NCBI RefSeq assembly: GCF_005843985.1
Contig: NZ_CP040463.1
Coordinates: 156,501-220,500, forward strand
Length of the DNA stretch: 64,000 nt
DNA from: Caminibacter mediatlanticus TB-2
GTDB taxonomy: Bacteria > Campylobacterota > Campylobacteria > Campylobacterales > Nautiliaceae
Direction: 5' to 3'
Each line of letters starts with the position of its first letter. Position 1 is the stretch's first letter. This document shows positions 1 through 6,840 of the stretch, piece after piece. Position numbers and translations under genes: made by a program. The notes beneath the pieces were generated by a model. It was not told where the DNA came from, made no database searches, and saw nothing but the letters and a program-made list of their open reading frames with translations.

Positions 1-1015
1 GAAGTGGGTCACCTGTTAAAAATACTGAAAATCTCCTATCATTTGGCTCAATCTCTAAAAATTTACCCTCATTCGTAAAAAATAAGCAAGCTCCATATAA
101 ATTAACTTTTTTTCTAACTTTATTTTTTTCTTCTAATGTAATAGTTTTATTAGTAATTATTTGCTTAATGAGATTTTTTATTTTTTTATTACTTTTAACT
201 TCCCCCTGTCCTGTTTCTTCAAATACGATAAATAACTTATTCGCAAATAATGATAGTAAAAAATTGCTATTTAATGCTTTATCATCAATTGTTGATACCT
301 GTTCTTCTCCAAATAATTTTGAAATAATTAAATCAAATAAAATTCCTTTTCCTGCGCCTTGTAAGCCTTTTAAAACAATTGCTGTCTGTGGCTTTTGAAA
401 TGTTTGAAAAAAATAAGCAAGCCAATTAAGAAAATAGTTATATTTTTCATCATCGTAATTTACTAAATGCTTAATTAGTTTTAATATTGTAGTTGGCTCA
501 TTAGAATAACTTGTTATATTCATATATTTAGTTGGTCTAAATAGATTAAGCAGATATTTACCATTTCTTTTTATAAATACTTTATTTACTCTTGTGTTAA
601 ATTCTTTCCCAATAATAGATATTAAATCATAAGGCTTTATACTCTCTTCATTTTGCTTAAAAAATGATACACTTTTACCTAATTCACTACTGAATTTTAT
701 ATTTGGCTTTTCCACTTTTACTGGCTTATTTTCTAAATCTAAATATGATAAATTTCCTTTCTCATCAATAAAAAGAGTATAACCTTTCTTATTAAGCTCT
801 TGTAAAATTTCTTTATCACTAATAAGCCAATTATTTTCCCAATTAAGATAATTTCCTCTTTTATCTATATCAATTACCTCTAAATCTATTTGAGGTTTTA
901 TTTGAGTAACATTTTCGTTATTTTCATTATTTTTAGCTTCATTATTATCAATATTTTCATCTGTTTTCGATATAATTTCATTAGTAACTTGATTAACAAT
1001 ATCATTAAAGTTCAT
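1..1015 (-). CDS. P4-type SF3 helicase/replication protein (partial, runs off left edge)
   Basis: At least 338 codons are open on the minus strand and the stop lies outside the window. An Asn/Glu-rich region fills about residues 15-40. A Walker A motif (GLQGAGKG) lies near residues 217-224, a Walker B-like strand ending in FEE near 262-267, and a C-terminal TNEG...EPNDRRF segment near 315-329. This order is typical of superfamily 3 helicases in phage and plasmid primase-helicases (DUF5906/P4 alpha type). It should unwind element DNA as a hexamer during replication. The ATG overlaps the TAA stop of the upstream TOPRIM gene (TAATG), so the two are probably translationally coupled. The family is fairly sure; the exact subfamily is not. 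Confidence 0.8.
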   Translation of the reverse strand, partial: MNFNDIVNQVTNEIISKTDENIDNNEAKNNENNENVTQIKPQIDLEVIDIDKRGNYLNWENNWLISDKEILQELNKKGYTLFIDEKGNLSYLDLENKPVKVEKPNIKFSSELGKSVSFFKQNEESIKPYDLISIIGKEFNTRVNKVFIKRNGKYLLNLFRPTKYMNITSYSNEPTTILKLIKHLVNYDDEKYNYFLNWLAYFFQTFQKPQTAIVLKGLQGAGKGILFDLIISKLFGEEQVSTIDDKALNSNFLLSLFANKLFIVFEETGQGEVKSNKKIKNLIKQIITNKTITLEEKNKVRKKVNLYGACLFFTNEGKFLEIEPNDRRFSVFLTGDPL

Positions 1016-1839
1016 TAACTTTCTCCTTTCATTTTTTTAATGCATTCCATAATTAATTCAATTGCATACACTTTTGAATACTCATTAAAAAAATCTCTTA
1101 AATCATATCCCTTTGGTAGTTTTTCACCAGTAATTTTTTCTAATGGTAATATTAAGGTTGAAGCTGATGTGGTAATAGCTTCTTTTAGTTTTTGAGATGC
1201 CTTAAATGAGCTTTCATCATTATCTGGTATGATATAAACGGCTCTATTTTTTAGCTTCTCTTTTATAGGCTCAAAATATGGATTATTAGATATATTATCT
1301 GCAATACTATCGCTTTGTAATACAAAATAATCAACTTCAAGTAATTCAAATAATAGTATCTCCGCCATACCAAAAGCACAAAAGCAATAATTATTACCAT
1401 CTGTTAGCCTGTAAGGGATAAACCTTTTGCTTCCGTAAGTTTTCCATTTAATTACACTCTCTTTATTCCTTAAATATTTATCTTCCGCTATTTTTGTAAT
1501 CTTTTCATAATAGTGCCTAAAAATAAGGCTAATAAGCTCATTATTATCATAAAGTTCTATTACAATACTATCGTGTAGCATTGAATATAAAAGTCTTATA
1601 TTTCCACTTTCAAATTTTTCTTTATATAGCTTTAATCTTTCATACTCTTTTAAAGGCAGTAAATCATTAGTAAATAATTTATCAATAAGCCCAAATTTTG
1701 GATAAAATACTGAAAAATAATTTTCCCACACATACTCATTTTGTTTTAGCTTTTCAAAATCCCATTTCTTTTCTTGATACACTTTTGGCTTAACTTTTGG
1801 CTTGAATGTTTTGTATTTACTTGGGTCTGGTAATTTCAT
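1015..1839 (-). CDS. TOPRIM-domain primase-like protein of the element
   Basis: This 274-residue protein has the TOPRIM acidic signature in its C-terminal half: a Glu at 160 in FGMAE, the DND motif at 206-208 after a hydrophobic strand (VYIIP), and a later YDLRDFF motif near 245-251. TOPRIM domains bind the catalytic metals in DnaG-type primases. The N-terminal half is Lys-rich without a recognised motif. It lies between a primase-zinc-finger-like gene (ATGA overlap at 1836-1839) and the SF3 helicase gene. The three proteins probably replace the single primase-helicase polypeptide of P4-like elements. Priming is inferred from context; nicking by a TOPRIM nuclease is a less likely alternative. 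Confidence 0.75.
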   Translation of the reverse strand: MKLPDPSKYKTFKPKVKPKVYQEKKWDFEKLKQNEYVWENYFSVFYPKFGLIDKLFTNDLLPLKEYERLKLYKEKFESGNIRLLYSMLHDSIVIELYDNNELISLIFRHYYEKITKIAEDKYLRNKESVIKWKTYGSKRFIPYRLTDGNNYCFCAFGMAEILLFELLEVDYFVLQSDSIADNISNNPYFEPIKEKLKNRAVYIIPDNDESSFKASQKLKEAITTSASTLILPLEKITGEKLPKGYDLRDFFNEYSKVYAIELIMECIKKMKGES

Positions 1840-2123
1840 TGATTGACCTTTACCTCATATAATTTTTCAATATATTCAACTGCTTCCTTGAAACTCATTT
1901 GATGATATTGTTGGAGCAAGTCAAAAATATCTCCACCCCAGCCACTCTCAAAATCTTTAATTAATCCATCTTTTCTAACTCTAACGCTTGGAGTTCTCTC
2001 TGGTCTTATTGATGTAAAACCTCTTTTATCAAACTCATAACCTAAAAACTGCATAATTCTTATAACTTCCTCGCCTGTTAAAAAGGTAGCTTTTAAATAG
2101 TTAGCTCTATCTCCTAACTTCAT
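1836..2123 (-). CDS. Primase CHC2-like domain protein lacking cysteines
   Basis: This 95-residue protein resembles the N-terminal CHC2 zinc-ribbon domain of DnaG-type primases. It has a TPS motif (44-46), a Gly-rich stretch GWGGDIFDLL (61-70) and a helix MSFKEAVEYI (76-85), which match the ENTPSF, GxGGDxFDF and SFxEAVE blocks of that fold. It contains no cysteine, so the usual zinc site cannot form. It overlaps the TOPRIM gene by four bases and has a GGGG-type ribosome site seven bases upstream. The role is probably template recognition for the TOPRIM partner, possibly as a degenerate structural ribbon. Assignment is by motif order only. Confidence 0.6.
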   Translation of the reverse strand: MKLGDRANYLKATFLTGEEVIRIMQFLGYEFDKRGFTSIRPERTPSVRVRKDGLIKDFESGWGGDIFDLLQQYHQMSFKEAVEYIEKLYEVKVNQ

Positions 2124-2125
2124 TT

Positions 2126-2284
2126 TTAACCCCTTTTAGATACAATTTCATTACATCTAATACCTAAATACCTACAAGCCTTTTTAATCGCTTCTGCTTC
2201 GTTTTTAGCTTTTAATACGATAGCTTTAAATCCTGCTTCTATTTGATAAATTCCTGAATTTATTTTGATAACTTTAATTTCCAT
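2126..2284 (-). CDS. Small element protein, 52 residues
   Basis: ATG at 2284 opens a 52-codon frame ending in TAA two bases before the CHC2-like gene. It has a good ribosome site (TTTAAAGG, seven bases from ATG) that overlaps the stop of the preceding gene. The protein is basic with a likely beta hairpin (residues 1-25) followed by an amphipathic helix (NEAEAIKKACRYLG). I do not recognise the family. Tight packing between two genes of the same strand and the SD motif support translation. It could be a small DNA- or primase-binding accessory protein, but nothing in the sequence proves this. Confidence 0.6.
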   Translation of the reverse strand: MEIKVIKINSGIYQIEAGFKAIVLKAKNEAEAIKKACRYLGIRCNEIVSKRG

Positions 2285-2294
2285 AATAGAGCCT

Positions 2295-2711
2295 TTAAAA
2301 AGAAGTGGCTTTATTTATAAACTCAATATATTTGTAGACATCTTCTTTTTTAATGCTATCTCTAATAACATTTCCATCACTTAATGGGTCATAAAAATAA
2401 CTCCTATATACTCCACCTAAATGATTGTAATCCTCTCTTAATGTTTCTCTTAAACTAATTAAGTCATACCCGCTAAATAGATGATAATCATCACTAAAAC
2501 TTGCATATTCATCTTTCATTGAGATTAATGATAAAATCATTACTGCTTCAAGAAAGTATAAATCATTATCAATTAGTTTATATTCAAGGTCATATTCTTG
2601 TAGATGTATAATTCCACTTCTTCCATCTGCTTTTATAAGTTCTACTTCTGTATAGTTATTGATAATTTCAATTAAATTTGATAATTTTTCACTTAATCTA
2701 ATTGTTTTCAT
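2295..2711 (-). CDS. Hypothetical element protein, 138 residues
   Basis: The frame is open further upstream, but the start is placed at 2711 because AAGGAGAG lies seven bases before this ATG (protein begins MKTIRLSEKL) and because a longer form would overlap the neighbouring gene. The protein is acidic, rich in Tyr, Asp and Leu, with no signal peptide, membrane segment or motif I recognise. It sits in a compact minus-strand array with one-directional, nearly zero spacing, so it belongs to the element's early operon. Function unknown. Confidence 0.6.
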   Translation of the reverse strand: MKTIRLSEKLSNLIEIINNYTEVELIKADGRSGIIHLQEYDLEYKLIDNDLYFLEAVMILSLISMKDEYASFSDDYHLFSGYDLISLRETLREDYNHLGGVYRSYFYDPLSDGNVIRDSIKKEDVYKYIEFINKATSF

Positions 2712-2722
2712 TTTTTCTCTCC

Positions 2723-2911
2723 TTATAAACTTACTACGATTTGAATTTTTCCATTTATTAGCCAAATAGCAACTTCATCACTGCAACCTTTTTGGTGTGT
2801 AATCCACTCTTTACCTGTAAATTCAAGCACTGATATATCTTCAAACTTCACTTTGTGGTCTTTTATTACTGATGTAACTCTTAAATCTTTTTTTAGTTTA
2901 TCTAACTTCAT
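2723..2911 (-). CDS. Hypothetical element protein, 62 residues
   Basis: A 62-codon frame with ATG at 2911, overlapping the TGA of the upstream gene (ATGA) and preceded by the SD-like box TTTAAAGG seven bases upstream. The N-terminus is Lys-rich (KLDKLKKDLR) and the rest alternates hydrophobic and charged residues compatible with a small beta-rich domain. One Cys at about 43. No family recognised. Translational coupling to its upstream neighbour is likely. Confidence 0.55.
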   Translation of the reverse strand: MKLDKLKKDLRVTSVIKDHKVKFEDISVLEFTGKEWITHQKGCSDEVAIWLINGKIQIVVSL

Positions 2912-3138
2912 TTTTGAGCCTTTAAAAGAGAATAACTTGCTTCAATTAGTTCATTAGTTCTTGGTGCAATATCTCCAAGCAATTTATCAACTAATACCTG
3001 AATTGCTAAATAATCCCTTTTAGAAATATCTCCATTGCTGTATAACTCACTGCTAACCATTTGCAATAACATACCTACACCCTCAATATCTCTAACTATG
3101 TATTCACTATCTAAAATTATGCTTCTTGTGTTTTTCAT
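2908..3138 (-). CDS. Small helical element protein, first gene of the minus-strand early operon
   Basis: Start chosen at 3138 because AAGGAGC lies eight bases upstream; an upstream extension to 3213 would read through the operator region and has no ribosome site. The 76-residue product (beginning MKNTRSIIL) is predicted mostly helical, with a patterned region GVGMLLQMVSSELYS and a C-terminus ending LLKAQK. No family recognised. As the first gene facing the divergent regulatory region it probably starts the transcript that includes the replication genes. Confidence 0.6.
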   Translation of the reverse strand: MKNTRSIILDSEYIVRDIEGVGMLLQMVSSELYSNGDISKRDYLAIQVLVDKLLGDIAPRTNELIEASYSLLKAQK

Positions 3139-3280
3139 TGTTTTGCTCCTTGTTGTTCTATAATATAGAATTATTACTCTAAAATTATAGAATAAATAGA
3201 ATTGTAAAGTCAAATTAAAAATTTCTATTTATAGAATTTTTTTGATAAAATTTTCTATAAAACATATTAAAGGCACTTAA
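3139..3280. promoter_or_regulatory. Divergent operator region with TTCTAT/ATAGAA sites
   Basis: The 142 bases between the minus-strand early operon and a plus-strand HTH regulator gene carry a perfect 15-bp palindrome TTCTATAATATAGAA at 3156-3170, a second dyad TTCTATTTATAGAA at 3223-3236, and extra half-sites at 3187-3192 (ATAGAA), 3196-3201 (ATAGAA) and 3253-3258 (TTCTAT). Such spaced dyads between divergent promoters are typical of Cro/CI-type phage switches. The likely ligand is the HTH protein encoded immediately to the right. Binding is inferred. Confidence 0.6.
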
Positions 3281-3499
3281 ATGAATTATGATGAGTTCAA
3301 GCAAATGCTTAAAAAATGTGACCTCACTATTAAAGAGTTTGCTAATATTTGTGGTATTCATAACACAACTATTTCTACAACTTGGAAATCTAAAAATGAA
3401 GTTCCTAAATGGGTTGAAACTTGGCTTGATAACTACATAAAAGCTAAAACTCTTGATAATGTAAAAGATGTTATTTGTAAAGGTGTTAATGATGAATAA
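3281..3499 (+). CDS. Cro/CI-type HTH regulator
   Basis: This 72-residue protein carries a helix-turn-helix near residues 14-40 (LTIKEFANICGIHNTTISTT), followed by a Trp-rich segment (VPKWVETWLDNY) common in small XRE-like regulators of Campylobacterota. The ATG follows TTAAAGG by seven bases. It is divergent from the early operon and borders a cluster of TTCTAT/ATAGAA dyads, so it probably represses that operon and perhaps itself. Which side of a lysogeny-like switch it serves cannot be told from sequence. Confidence 0.7.
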   Translation: MNYDEFKQMLKKCDLTIKEFANICGIHNTTISTTWKSKNEVPKWVETWLDNYIKAKTLDNVKDVICKGVNDE

Positions 3500-3725
3500 A
3501 TTAGAGATATTAAAATTTGAATATTCAATTATAAAAGATAAGTTAATACTATGGTCTGCTGGGTTAAGTGGTAGTTTTTTCTCTTTTTTTAAACTTGATA
3601 ATAAAATAGCTGATACAATATTAATAATAACTTTCTCTATTTCTTTATATGGCTTCTTGTTTAATTTACATAAAGCTGGTAAAATACAAAAAGAAATTGA
3701 AAAATTAAAGGATAAAAATGGATAA
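3489..3725 (+). CDS. Small two-helix membrane protein
   Basis: The frame opens at 3468 but the start is put at 3489 (MMNKLEIL), behind AAAGG and overlapping the end of the HTH gene; 3492 is equally possible. The product of about 78 residues has two hydrophobic segments (around LILWSAGLSGSFFSFF and TILIITFSISLYGFLF) separated by a short charged loop, and a Lys/Glu-rich cytoplasmic-type tail. No family recognised. Co-transcribed with the regulator and a second tiny membrane protein. A role at the membrane (exclusion, toxin or holin-like) is possible but not shown. Confidence 0.55.
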   Translation: MMNKLEILKFEYSIIKDKLILWSAGLSGSFFSFFKLDNKIADTILIITFSISLYGFLFNLHKAGKIQKEIEKLKDKNG

Positions 3726-3828
3726 GATTTTATTAGTGATTTTTGTTGTGTCTGTTGGCTTATATTTAGCTGATATGATTTTTCATCTTGGTATCTTTGA
3801 TAAACTTGAAAAACTTCTTGAAAAATAG
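3718..3828 (+). CDS. 36-residue single-span membrane peptide
   Basis: ATG at 3718 lies five bases behind AAAGGA and overlaps the end of the preceding gene by eight bases. The 36-codon frame encodes one hydrophobic helix (ILLVIFVVSVGLYLADMIF) and a charged amphipathic tail (DKLEKLLEK). The ribosome site and overlap support translation. No family recognised. Its size and topology resemble small membrane toxins or regulatory peptides, but other roles are equally possible. Confidence 0.5.
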   Translation: MDKILLVIFVVSVGLYLADMIFHLGIFDKLEKLLEK

Positions 3829-3984
3829 TTTTATTTGCTTCTCTTTTAGCTTCTAATCGATTTTTTTAGTTTTTAGTATAATTACATTGCCTTTCATCTT
3901 TTAGCCTTTAAAGAGGAATTCTCAAAAGAATTTGAGTTAAAATATTTAGCCAGACTGATGGGGTTATAGCTGGTATTTTTAGCC
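3829..3984. other. Non-coding stretch with a copied gene-end fragment
   Basis: Between the small membrane peptide and the next minus-strand gene. On the minus strand, bases 3895-3920 repeat the 3' end of the AlpA gene (4323-4350): the same codons for NSSLKAKR followed by TGA and an overlapping ATG. Here they lie in a different context with no complete upstream gene. A 26-codon minus frame (3908-3988) and a 14-codon frame (3853-3897) are open, but neither looks like a protein. CTCAAA-AGAA-TTTGAG at 3921-3936 forms a short hairpin. Probably debris of a duplicated or deleted regulator gene. Confidence 0.45.
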
Positions 3985-4326
3985 TCATCTTTTCCCTTTT
4001 AATGGCTGATTTAGATATGCTGATATAATTGATTTTAGCTCTTGCATTTTTTTAATACTTTTTGGAGTTCTAACTAATTCATATAAATCACATCTTAATC
4101 CATCAACTCTAACATTAACAATATTTTCATAACCGATAAACTTTCTAATATGAGCTATTGCATTCGTAATTTTTGAAACTCCACAATTATTATTAACCTG
4201 ATTTACCATTTCGCCATTGAGTAATTTTTCAATTAAACATAAAACTTCTTTTGTTTTTAAATACTTCCAATCAAGCGGTGTGTCTGGGTATTTCGGTTTT
4301 GGTAAATATCTTTTAATGATTTTCAT
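3985..4326 (-). CDS. Hypothetical DNA-binding-like element protein
   Basis: A 113-residue basic protein. The central part (EVLCLIEKLLNGEMVNQVN... to ...YELVRTP) resembles a winged-helix layout in which a short-looped helix pair precedes a beta hairpin, as in several phage-encoded HTH proteins, but no signature is decisive. The ATG overlaps the TGA of the AlpA gene (AGATGA) and has AAAGG seven bases upstream, so both are translated from one message. Its position directly after an AlpA-type gene suggests a regulatory or excision-related role. That role is inference. Confidence 0.5.
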   Translation of the reverse strand: MKIIKRYLPKPKYPDTPLDWKYLKTKEVLCLIEKLLNGEMVNQVNNNCGVSKITNAIAHIRKFIGYENIVNVRVDGLRCDLYELVRTPKSIKKMQELKSIISAYLNQPLKGKR

Positions 4327-4538
4327 CTTTTAGCCTTTAAGGAAGAATTTTCAACTTCTTTTGTTTTTTTCTTAAAATACTCTTCAACTTCCCAGACATT
4401 CCATAAAGTTACTTTTTCACTCGGCTTCAATGGCTTTGGAAACTCTGGGTCTTCTGCATATTTATATAATGTAGCTCTACCAATGCTAAACATTTGAGCT
4501 ATTTCATTTGGTCTTTTATATAATGGCTCTTTTACCAT
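4323..4538 (-). CDS. AlpA-family regulator/excisionase-like HTH protein
   Basis: This 71-residue protein has the AlpA/MerR-type helix-turn-helix near residues 9-30 (PNEIAQMFSIGRATLYKYAE), followed by FPKPLKPSEKVTLW and a helix ending EVEEYF, the classic AlpA architecture. AlpA proteins activate integrase genes or act as excisionases in P4-like elements. The RBS is AGGAGG, close to the ATG. The C-terminal codons NSSLKAKR also form the SD box of the next gene. It probably controls integration or excision here. Confidence 0.8.
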   Translation of the reverse strand: MVKEPLYKRPNEIAQMFSIGRATLYKYAEDPEFPKPLKPSEKVTLWNVWEVEEYFKKKTKEVENSSLKAKR

Positions 4539-5124
4539 TTTTATCCTCCTTTTAGTTTTTTTAGAATGTTAGCCCAAAAATTAAACTACCCTCAATTTTG
4601 TTTATTATTATTAACATTTTTAAGCCTATCTGTGTTTGAAAGGCTTAAATGAAATGATGTTAAGCTAACTTAAACAACTTGATACAATGGAATTATGAGA
4701 AAAAAAAATTTTTTAAGGTAGTCGACTATAATTCCAAATCATTTATAAAAGTTTATAGATGTTCCGTAAAATAGGGAATTACACTTTTTTTTTAAATAAC
4801 AATATTGTAAGACACGAAGAATAAAAAAATATATTCTTGTAAATATTTTATGTAAAATTCTTATAATAAGTAATTAAAATTAGTATTAACTGACTTAATA
4901 GAATTGTTAAGAAAAAAAATAGAGTAAAAGAGCAAATTGCGTATTATAATCATCAATTATTTTATCTATCATATTTACAAAATTTCCTACATAATCTAAT
5001 CATTACAAACGGATATAAAAAGAAAATAAAAGCCGATAAATAGATGAAATGATTAATTGAATATGCAAAAAATATAAGCCAACTAAAAAAGATAAAAAGA
5101 GTTATAAATACATAAAAATAATTA
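4539..5124. other. Non-coding AT-rich gap with hairpins
   Basis: About 585 bases without a convincing gene on either strand. An inverted repeat TAAGCCT (4621-4627) / AGGCTTA (4641-4647) could form a seven-bp stem with a 13-base loop. TTAAGCTAACTTAA near 4659 is a second short dyad. A run of T residues lies near 4784. No tRNA, iteron set or long palindrome is seen. It separates the AlpA gene from the RelE-like locus and may hold the AlpA promoter or remains of lost genes. Confidence 0.4.
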
Positions 5125-5385
5125 TTAATGAGCCTCTTTTCTATGTCTAATTCTAACTATCAAAATAATCAATACATCTTCTTTAAGCTGATAAATTATC
5201 CTGTAATTACCAACCCTTAACCTGTATTTATTTTTGTATTTTCCTTTTAGTTGCTTAATATTGTTTTTTAATTTATTTAGGTCTTTTGCTAATAGCTCTA
5301 ATTTTTGCTTTATTAACTTTTGTATTGGCTTATCTAACTTTTTAAACTCTTTTACTGCTTCTTCGATAAATTCAATTTTAAACAC
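5125..5385 (-). CDS. RelE/ParE-superfamily toxin
   Basis: An 86-residue basic protein with the RelE/ParE layout: FIEEAVKEFKKLDKPIQKLI in the first helices, then a beta sheet with YRLRVGNYRIIYQLKED (53-69) and a basic C-terminal strand RIRHRKE (78-84). The RelE family cleaves mRNA in the ribosome; ParE-like members poison gyrase. The R-x-R-x-G-x-Y-R-I-x-Y signature favours the RelE branch. The start is GTG at 5385, directly after the antitoxin TAA, with AAGG upstream, so translation depends on coupling. The upstream antitoxin frame is interrupted by a stop codon. Confidence 0.8.
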   Translation of the reverse strand: MFKIEFIEEAVKEFKKLDKPIQKLIKQKLELLAKDLNKLKNNIKQLKGKYKNKYRLRVGNYRIIYQLKEDVLIILIVRIRHRKEAH

Positions 5386-5607
5386 TTATAAACCTTGAAA
5401 TACTTCATTAGCTGGTATAGTTTTACTTTCTCCTTTTTGGAGCTTATCAAGTCTCTTATCTGCAATTGTTTCATCTAAATAATCAAAATATAAACTTAAA
5501 GCCTTTTCTACGATATGAGATTTTTTTTCGTTTAATTCAATGGATACTTAGCTTAATTCTTCAACTATAAAATCTGATAATGTAAAGGTTGATTTGATTT
5601 TTTTCAT
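5386..5607 (-). pseudogene. Antitoxin of the RelE-like locus, interrupted by an in-frame stop
   Basis: Reading through one stop gives a 73-residue ribbon-helix-helix-type antitoxin: MKKIKSTFTLSDFIVEELS, then TAA at codon 20 (5548-5550), then VSIELNEKKSHIVEKALSLYF and a C-terminal toxin-binding tail. Everything after the stop stays in the same frame and ends exactly at the toxin GTG, so a single base change (for example AAA to TAA) explains the break. No ATG, GTG or TTG follows the stop in a position that would rescue the domain. The toxin is either silent, controlled otherwise, or the stop is read through. Confidence 0.7.
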
Positions 5608-5629
5608 TGTCTGCCTTTGTTTAGTTTTG

Positions 5630-5647
5630 TATGTATTATTATACATA
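5630..5647. promoter_or_regulatory. Palindrome upstream of the RelE-like locus
   Basis: TATGTATTATTATACATA is a dyad with seven-bp perfect arms, 23 bases upstream of the antitoxin ATG. Ribbon-helix-helix antitoxins usually repress their own operon from such a site. Autoregulation is inferred from position and symmetry. Confidence 0.5.
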
Positions 5648-5711
5648 ACACACCTGTAAAATAAAATAATTAACAACTACCCCAAATAAATATTAAGCCA
5701 ATAAAAAGGAA

Positions 5712-6119
5712 TTAATCACATAAGAGTTCTTTTTTAATTTTGGGAGATAATGTAATAGCTAATTTTATAGCATTTTCAATTCTTTTAGATATATGCTCTT
5801 CAAGTAATCCTAAATAAGTAATTTTTCCTTTTTCTACTGCTTCATATATTGCAACTGCTTCAAAATACTTAATATTTTTCAAATCAATTAAAGTCTGTTT
5901 TTTAAAATAACGACTTTCATTTGCTTTTATTATAATTGTATCAATAAGTCTATTTTTAAAATTTTGGTATTTTTCTATTTGAGAGATTGGAAGCACTAAC
6001 GCTATATCTACATCGTTTAAAGTGCAATTTAAAGTGATAAAATATTTATCTTTATTAGTATTATTTTCAAATGTAAACTTTTTCCAATGATACACTCCAA
6101 AGCGCTGAATAAAAAACAT
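5712..6119 (-). CDS. Probable toxin partner of the Panacea-domain antitoxin
   Basis: A 135-residue protein encoded immediately downstream of a Panacea-domain gene with no spacer. It begins with aromatic-rich strands (MFFIQRFGVYHWKKF), continues through DKYFITLNCTLNDVDIALVLPIS and IIIKANESRYFKKQTLIDLKNI, and ends in helices. The strand order loosely recalls the PemK/MazF SH3-like fold, but I see no diagnostic motif. Known Panacea systems pair one antitoxin domain with many unrelated toxins, so the position suggests toxin. The mode of action is unknown. Confidence 0.5.
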   Translation of the reverse strand: MFFIQRFGVYHWKKFTFENNTNKDKYFITLNCTLNDVDIALVLPISQIEKYQNFKNRLIDTIIIKANESRYFKKQTLIDLKNIKYFEAVAIYEAVEKGKITYLGLLEEHISKRIENAIKLAITLSPKIKKELLCD

Positions 6120-6680
6120 TTATCCTAAAATACTTTCAAGCTCTTTACTTTGTTGTTCTAAAAATTCAATATAATCTGCTTGATTATTAGCCATCTTTGA
6201 ATAATCAATAATTTCACTTAATTGGGTATTTTTATATTCTGGTAACAAATGAGAGAGTTCCGATATTTTATTAGCAGTAATATCCTTATATTTATTTGCA
6301 ATTAGTTTTAATACTTCTAATTCACTTTGGCTAAATACTTCATCATCAAAAGGCTTTTTAATTTTAAAGCCATTAAAGAAAAATCCATTTTGATTAACTT
6401 GATTAATTTCGATATGTTCTTTTAAAATATTTGCATATTCCATTAAATCATAATTTTCCACTTCATTTAAACTATCAATTATATTTAAAGTCAAACTCGG
6501 CACTGGTCCATGAGGCAATTTGAAATATTTATCATAAAAAATAGGAATACCAAATCGTTGTAAATGCTCTTTATCTGCAAAAAAGAATAATTTCATTAGT
6601 TTAGTTTTACCTAAATGCTTAACATCATTAAGAATAAAAAACTTAATAGCATTTGCTATTTTCTCAATATCATATTTCAT
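6120..6680 (-). CDS. Panacea (SocA-like, DUF4065) antitoxin
   Basis: This 186-residue protein shows the Panacea/SocA pattern: an N-terminal helix IEKIANAIKFFI, then LGKTKLMKLFFFADKEHLQRFG (23-44), the conserved KLPHGPVPS (54-62), and a C-terminal part with ITANKISELSHLLPEY. Proteins of this family neutralise diverse toxins. The gene is first in a two-gene operon with the 135-residue protein. Its promoter is likely the minus-strand TGATATAAT at about 6722-6730. A short C5AC6 tract lies just upstream. Confidence 0.8.
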   Translation of the reverse strand: MKYDIEKIANAIKFFILNDVKHLGKTKLMKLFFFADKEHLQRFGIPIFYDKYFKLPHGPVPSLTLNIIDSLNEVENYDLMEYANILKEHIEINQVNQNGFFFNGFKIKKPFDDEVFSQSELEVLKLIANKYKDITANKISELSHLLPEYKNTQLSEIIDYSKMANNQADYIEFLEQQSKELESILG

Positions 6681-6828
6681 ATTTTTTGTATCCTTTTGTA
6701 TTATATTGTTTTGTTGAAATTATTATATCAAATATACCCCCACCCCCCTAAAATTAGTTTTTGTTTTTGTGAAGTTGAGCGGACGATGTTCCTTTTAAAG
6801 GCAGATAATTTTGAGATAGCCCCTGTGG

Positions 6829-6834
6829 TATAAT
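6829..6834 (+). promoter_or_regulatory. -10 box suggesting a leaderless transcript
   Basis: TATAAT preceded by TGG (extended -10, TGN-TATAAT) ends six bases before the ATG at 6841. Transcription would start at or next to the ATG, leaving no room for a Shine-Dalgarno. The same layout recurs at 7565. Confidence 0.5.
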
Positions 6835-6840
6835 AAAAGT

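Noticed and set aside
168-398. 76-codon plus-strand frame
   Set aside because: Lies opposite the Walker A/B region of the SF3 helicase gene; no ribosome site and odd composition.
3908-3988. 26-codon minus frame overlapping the previous stop (ATGA)
   Set aside because: Low-quality peptide; it ends in the copied AlpA tail, so it is more likely debris.
6736-6750. Phase-variable homopolymer at C5AC6
   Set aside because: Tracts of five and six are short for slippage, lie outside any coding region, and do not sit between promoter elements.
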